DNA of 64,000 bases, taken from Acestrorhynchus altus (lineage: Eukaryota; Chordata; Actinopteri; Characiformes; Acestrorhynchidae). Location of the stretch: assembly GCA_034509495.1 (NCBI GenBank), contig CM067515.1, positions 18,592,172 through 18,656,171 on the forward strand, read 5' to 3'. The position numbers and the translations under genes are program-made. The notes beneath the pieces are model-generated. The model was not told where the DNA came from. It worked only from the letters and a program-made list of their open reading frames with translations, and searched no databases. Numbering within the stretch: the first letter of the stretch is position 1; the number at the start of each line of letters is the position of its first letter. This document shows, one piece after another, positions 60,373 to 64,000 of this stretch.

Positions 60373-61940
60373 ACAGTGGGTACGGAAAGTATTCAGACCC
60401 CTTTAAATTTTTCACTCTTTGTTTCTTTGCAGCCATTTGCTAAAATCAAAAGAGTTTGTTTTATTTCTCATTAATGTACACTCACCAACCCATCTTGAAA
60501 GAAAAAAAATGTTCAAAAATGAATTTTTTGCAAATTAATTTCACATGATCATAAGTATTCAGACCCTTTGCTCAGTACTGAGTAGAAGCACCCTTTTGAG
60601 CTAGTATAGCTACGAGTCTTCTTGGGAATGATGCAACGAGTTTTTCAGACCTGGACTTGGGTATCCTCTGCTGTTCTTCCTTGCAGATCCTCTCCAGTTC
60701 CATCAGGTTGGATGGTGAACGTTGGTGGACAGCAATTTTCAGGTCTCTCCAGAGATGCTCAATTGGGTTTAGGTCAGTGCTCTGGCTGGGCCAGTCAAGA
60801 ATGGTCACAGAGTTGTTCTGAAGCCACTCTTTTGTTATTTTATCTGTGTGCTTAGGGTCATTGTCTTGTTGGAAGGTGAACCTTTGGCCCAGTCTGAGGT
60901 CCAGAGCACTTAGGAAGAGGTTTCCGTCCAGAATATCTCTGTACTCGCCTGCATTCATTGTTCCTTCAATTGCAACCAGTCGTCCTTTCCCTGCAGCTGA
61001 AAAACACCCCATAGCATGATGCTGCCACCATCATGCTTCACTGTTGGGATTGTATTGGGCAGGTGATGAGCAGTGCTTGGTTCAATCTTCATCTCATCAG
61101 ACCAGAGAATCTTATTTATCATAGTCTGGGAGTCCTTCATGTGTTTTTTGGCAAACTCCATGCGGGCATTCATATGGCTTGCACTGAGGAGAGGCTTCCG
61201 TCAGACCACTCTGCCATAAAGCCCTGACTGATGGGGAGCTGCAGTGATAGTTGACTTTGTGGAACTTTCTCCTGTCTCCCAACTGCATCTCTGGAGCTCA
61301 GCCACAGTGATCTTTGGGTTCTTCTTTACCTCTCTCACCAAGGCTCTTCTCCCACCATTGCTCAGTTTGGCTGGATGGCCAGGTCTAGGAAGAGTTCTGG
61401 TTGTCCCAAACTTCTTCCATTTAAGGATTATGCAGGCCACTGTGCTCTTAGGAACCTTTAGTGCTGCAGAAATTATTTTGTAACCGTGGCCAGATCTGTG
61501 CCTTAATTCTGTCTCTGAGCTCCTTGGACAGTTCCTTTGACCTCATGATTCTCATTTGCTCTGACATGCACTGTGAGCTGTGAGTTCATATATAAACAAT
61601 TGTGTGGCTTTCCTAATCTAGTCCAATCAGTTTAATTAAACACAGCTGGACTCCAATGAAGGAGTAGAACCATCTCAAGGAGGATCAGAAGAAATGGACA
61701 GCATGTGGGTTAAATATGAGTGTCACAGCAAAGTGTCTGAATAGTTATGGTCATGTGAAATTTCAGTTTTTCTTTTTTAACAAATTTGCAAAAAATTCTA
61801 CATTTCTGTTTTTTTTCTGTCAAGATGGGGTGGTGAGTGAACATTAATGAGAAATAAAATGAACTTTTTTGATTTTAGCAAATGGCTACAAAGAGTGAAA
61901 AATTTAAAGGGGTCTGAATACCGTGCTCTCTCTAGTGCAA
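60373..61940 (-). mobile_element. Tc1-like transposon, nearly full length, inactivated
   Basis: Long terminal inverted repeats of about 190 bp: the left end CAGTGGGTACGGAAAGTATT, followed by CAGACCCCTTTAAATTTTTC, is mirrored at 61870-61935. Between them lies a minus-strand DD34E transposase pseudogene. Flanking TA dinucleotides fit Tc1 target duplication, the right boundary being approximate. Confidence 0.85.
60572..61555 (-). pseudogene. Tc1-like transposase pseudogene
   Basis: The start MRIMRSKELSKELRDRIK is visible near 61555-61502. DNA-binding helices follow (ILKWKKFGTTRTLPRPGHPA). The catalytic motifs are ILWSDEMKIE (first Asp), FQQDNDPKHT (second Asp) and DLNPIEHLWRDLK (Glu), with the usual 34-residue spacing between the last two. 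At least two frameshifts split it into three frames (61440-61201, 61173-60955, 61012-60572), so it is not functional as it stands. The C-terminal third is open through its end. Confidence 0.8.
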
Positions 61941-62111
61941 TGCTGGTTGACACAGATATATGTTTCCTCTAAGTGCATTGGCAGCCCAATTACACAATAA
62001 TGGTAGTTCAAAAAGAGGCAAGTAATCTTAATTCAATATAATTCTGCTGTGTGCAGTCTCTACAGTCTGACTGATAATTGTGGCTTGGTTTTAATCCAGT
62101 ATAAATCTGAG

Positions 62112-62129
62112 AAAAGTGAGAGAGAGAAA

Positions 62130-62175
<46 letters not shown>
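62112..62175. repeat. GA microsatellite
   Basis: Homopurine GA run in intergenic DNA, directly next to the candidate non-coding element at 62180-62560. Confidence 0.95.
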
Positions 62176-62178
<3 letters not shown>

Positions 62179-62179
62179 T

Positions 62180-62565
62180 TAATTCCCTTCATATCGGTGT
62201 GAATGAGCAGGCCAAGTCATGAGGAGACATGAAAGGAGAGTACTGAGAGAGAGACCTCACAAACTGCTACTCTCTCAAATCCATATCGGAGGCTTTTGTG
62301 AGAGGCTGTAAATCCGCTGCTGAATGAGGACCGCACACAGTCCGCAACTTATTCTTATCTGTTCTGATTCAAACGTCAGCGCCAGCCTGCCTCCTCTGCG
62401 GCCCATTGTCTCTGCCCACCGGAGCGCAACGCCCACCGCTTAATCATTGATCCAATTAATTTAGGGGGTCCCTGCGTCCCAAACAAAGCACCTCATTGAG
62501 AGAAGGCCTCACATAATCGCCATGACTTCATACGGCAGCAAGCACTGATTGACACTGCGGACTGA
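62180..62565. promoter_or_regulatory. Repeat-free GC-rich island, candidate conserved enhancer
   Basis: About 380 bp of unique, GC-richer DNA with CAGCGCCAGCCTGCCTCCTC, GGCCCATTGTCTCTGCCCAC, a TTAATCATTGATCCAATTAA homeodomain/PBX-like cluster and no open frame. Composition and lack of repeats recall developmental enhancers, but conservation is not tested. Confidence 0.4.
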
Positions 62566-62569
62566 ACCG

Positions 62570-64000
62570 TAGGTCTTTTAGAGCCGGGATTTACAGACTG
62601 TTCCTAAAAACGACCACGGTGAGAGAAACAGGCTTTAAGTACCTCATTAATGTCATTCCACCACCTCCCCTTAAGTTTCCCCCCAAAAAGTCTACTGTTC
62701 TCCTGTTTCAATAGAAATCCACCTGGGTCCAATAGATTTCTTGTCTGAATGCCTGAGAATTCATGAATGTTCATTTCTTTCCCCCAGTAAACTTGAACTA
62801 CCATAGTCTAATACTGGATAAAACGATACTTGATATTAAACACATTGAAACTGGTTCCAGTAGAACATGCTTTTGGTTATCTTCTCATGTTACAATAGCA
62901 ACACCATCTACCAGTCTTCCCAGCACTGGGACAGATGTTTTTCCAGATCCCCGCTGAAGACTTTTTATCCAGTTATCCTGCTTGAAAGCTAGCCAGGCTA
63001 AATGCAGAGTGTAAAAAAACATAAAATTTAGATGCCACCATTGGATTAGTGTTGACATAAAAGAACCACTTAAAGTTCCATAAACATTTTTTGTAAAGAT
63101 TCAAATATCCAAATATATAAAGTTTAAAGAATGTTCTAGATTCTACATAAGGTAAAATGTAGGTATACATTTTATGGCTGGTATAAATGGTTTATAAACA
63201 ACAATTGAGAACTTTTAGGGAATCCAAAGTGGTTCACAGTCATTCTTGTAGTTCTTGTAGCATATGAGACTACACTGTGAATGTGCCTAGTGGACAAATG
63301 TGTGCATCTCCATGCTGTTATGTGAGTTCCTGACTGGTTATTAAGTAAAGCAGTGCAAACCCTAACCCAAGAGTTTGAGTCATGTTCTGACATGGTGTCA
63401 GAAGTGTTTTAACTAAGCAAGAGAACCATAAACCCCAAGAATGCCATCATTTAGAGAGCTTTGCTTTCAACAAACTGCATGAATGCTCATTATGGTGCCA
63501 GTGTTTTGTGAGGTTCAGATCAACAAACAAACACTCAGAGGAATACATAGAAGTACAGTGAGCACTCTGATATATGTGATGGGCCGCAAGACATAAAATT
63601 TCTTCATAAAAGTCCTTCACTTTTGGACAAGGAGAAAGGGAAGATCATTTTAACACTGTACTGAAGAAACACTTTGTGCTGCAGAGAAACATTATCCACA
63701 AGAAGTCGCAATTCCGCCACTGAGTTCAGAAATCTGGTAAGAAAGTTGAAATGTTCCGTCAAACTTTTAGAGAGCTGTGATGAGAACTCGGCACAAGCAA
63801 AAATGAGAACACTAGAGACAAACTTGATGTAAAACTTACACTTGATGTAGTCATCTGAGGCAAACAATTGTCTATATGACTCCAACTAATGAAGTCCTTA
63901 CCTTAAATATGGCAGTTGAAGAGTCAAAGGCCAGCACTCAAGAGATTGTCTGACCCAAGCAGCAGGTCCACAGAAAGAGCTTCAGGTCAGCCCCCAACAA
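62570..64000. other. Intergenic DNA, nothing recognised
   Basis: AT-rich unique sequence with short open frames that show no family motif, splice support or repeats. Confidence 0.45.

Overview
This is vertebrate nuclear DNA from a ray-finned fish. The reasons are three multi-exon genes with canonical GT-AG introns, abundant CA/GT, GA and AT microsatellites, and many teleost-type repeats (Tc1-like transposons, non-LTR fragments, short dispersed elements). I do not assign a species. All homology statements rest on family knowledge recalled from memory, not on database searches.

Layout. (1) 573-18235, plus strand: DENND2D, a DENN-domain Rab exchange factor of 14 coding exons, with two candidate alternative first exons (573 and 5195). 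(2) 20.4-28.0 kb, minus strand: DRAM2, a lysosomal six-pass membrane protein linked to autophagy, 7 coding exons, convergent with DENND2D. (3) 36.7-45.8 kb, minus strand: CEPT1, the choline/ethanolamine phosphotransferase of the Kennedy pathway, 8 coding exons plus a 5' untranslated exon. Its 3' untranslated region may extend several kilobases towards 31.2 kb. (4) 46-64 kb: no gene that I can recognise. It holds simple repeats, degenerate Tc1 copies, a fragment of a transposon-borne ORF and a few GC-richer, repeat-free islands that look like conserved non-coding DNA.

DRAM2, CEPT1 and DENND2D are also neighbours in mammals (human 1p13), which supports all three calls. As I recall it, the mammalian order is DRAM2-CEPT1-DENND2D, with DRAM2 and CEPT1 divergent. 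Here the order is DENND2D-DRAM2-CEPT1, with DRAM2 and CEPT1 in tandem, so the block has been rearranged. The three proteins act in separate membrane processes (Rab activation, lysosome/autophagy, phospholipid synthesis). Their proximity is conserved synteny, not an operon-like arrangement.

The most interesting signal is a pair of related elements of 90-96 bp, each an inverted repeat. One lies just inside the intron after exon 1b of DENND2D and the other just inside intron 1 of CEPT1. They have the same orientation relative to transcription and a similar distance from the first exon. Other notable points are a TG-repeat that forms the 3' splice site of DENND2D exon 9, a minisatellite in DRAM2 intron 1 made of CCAAT-box units, and an unnamed dispersed repeat family.
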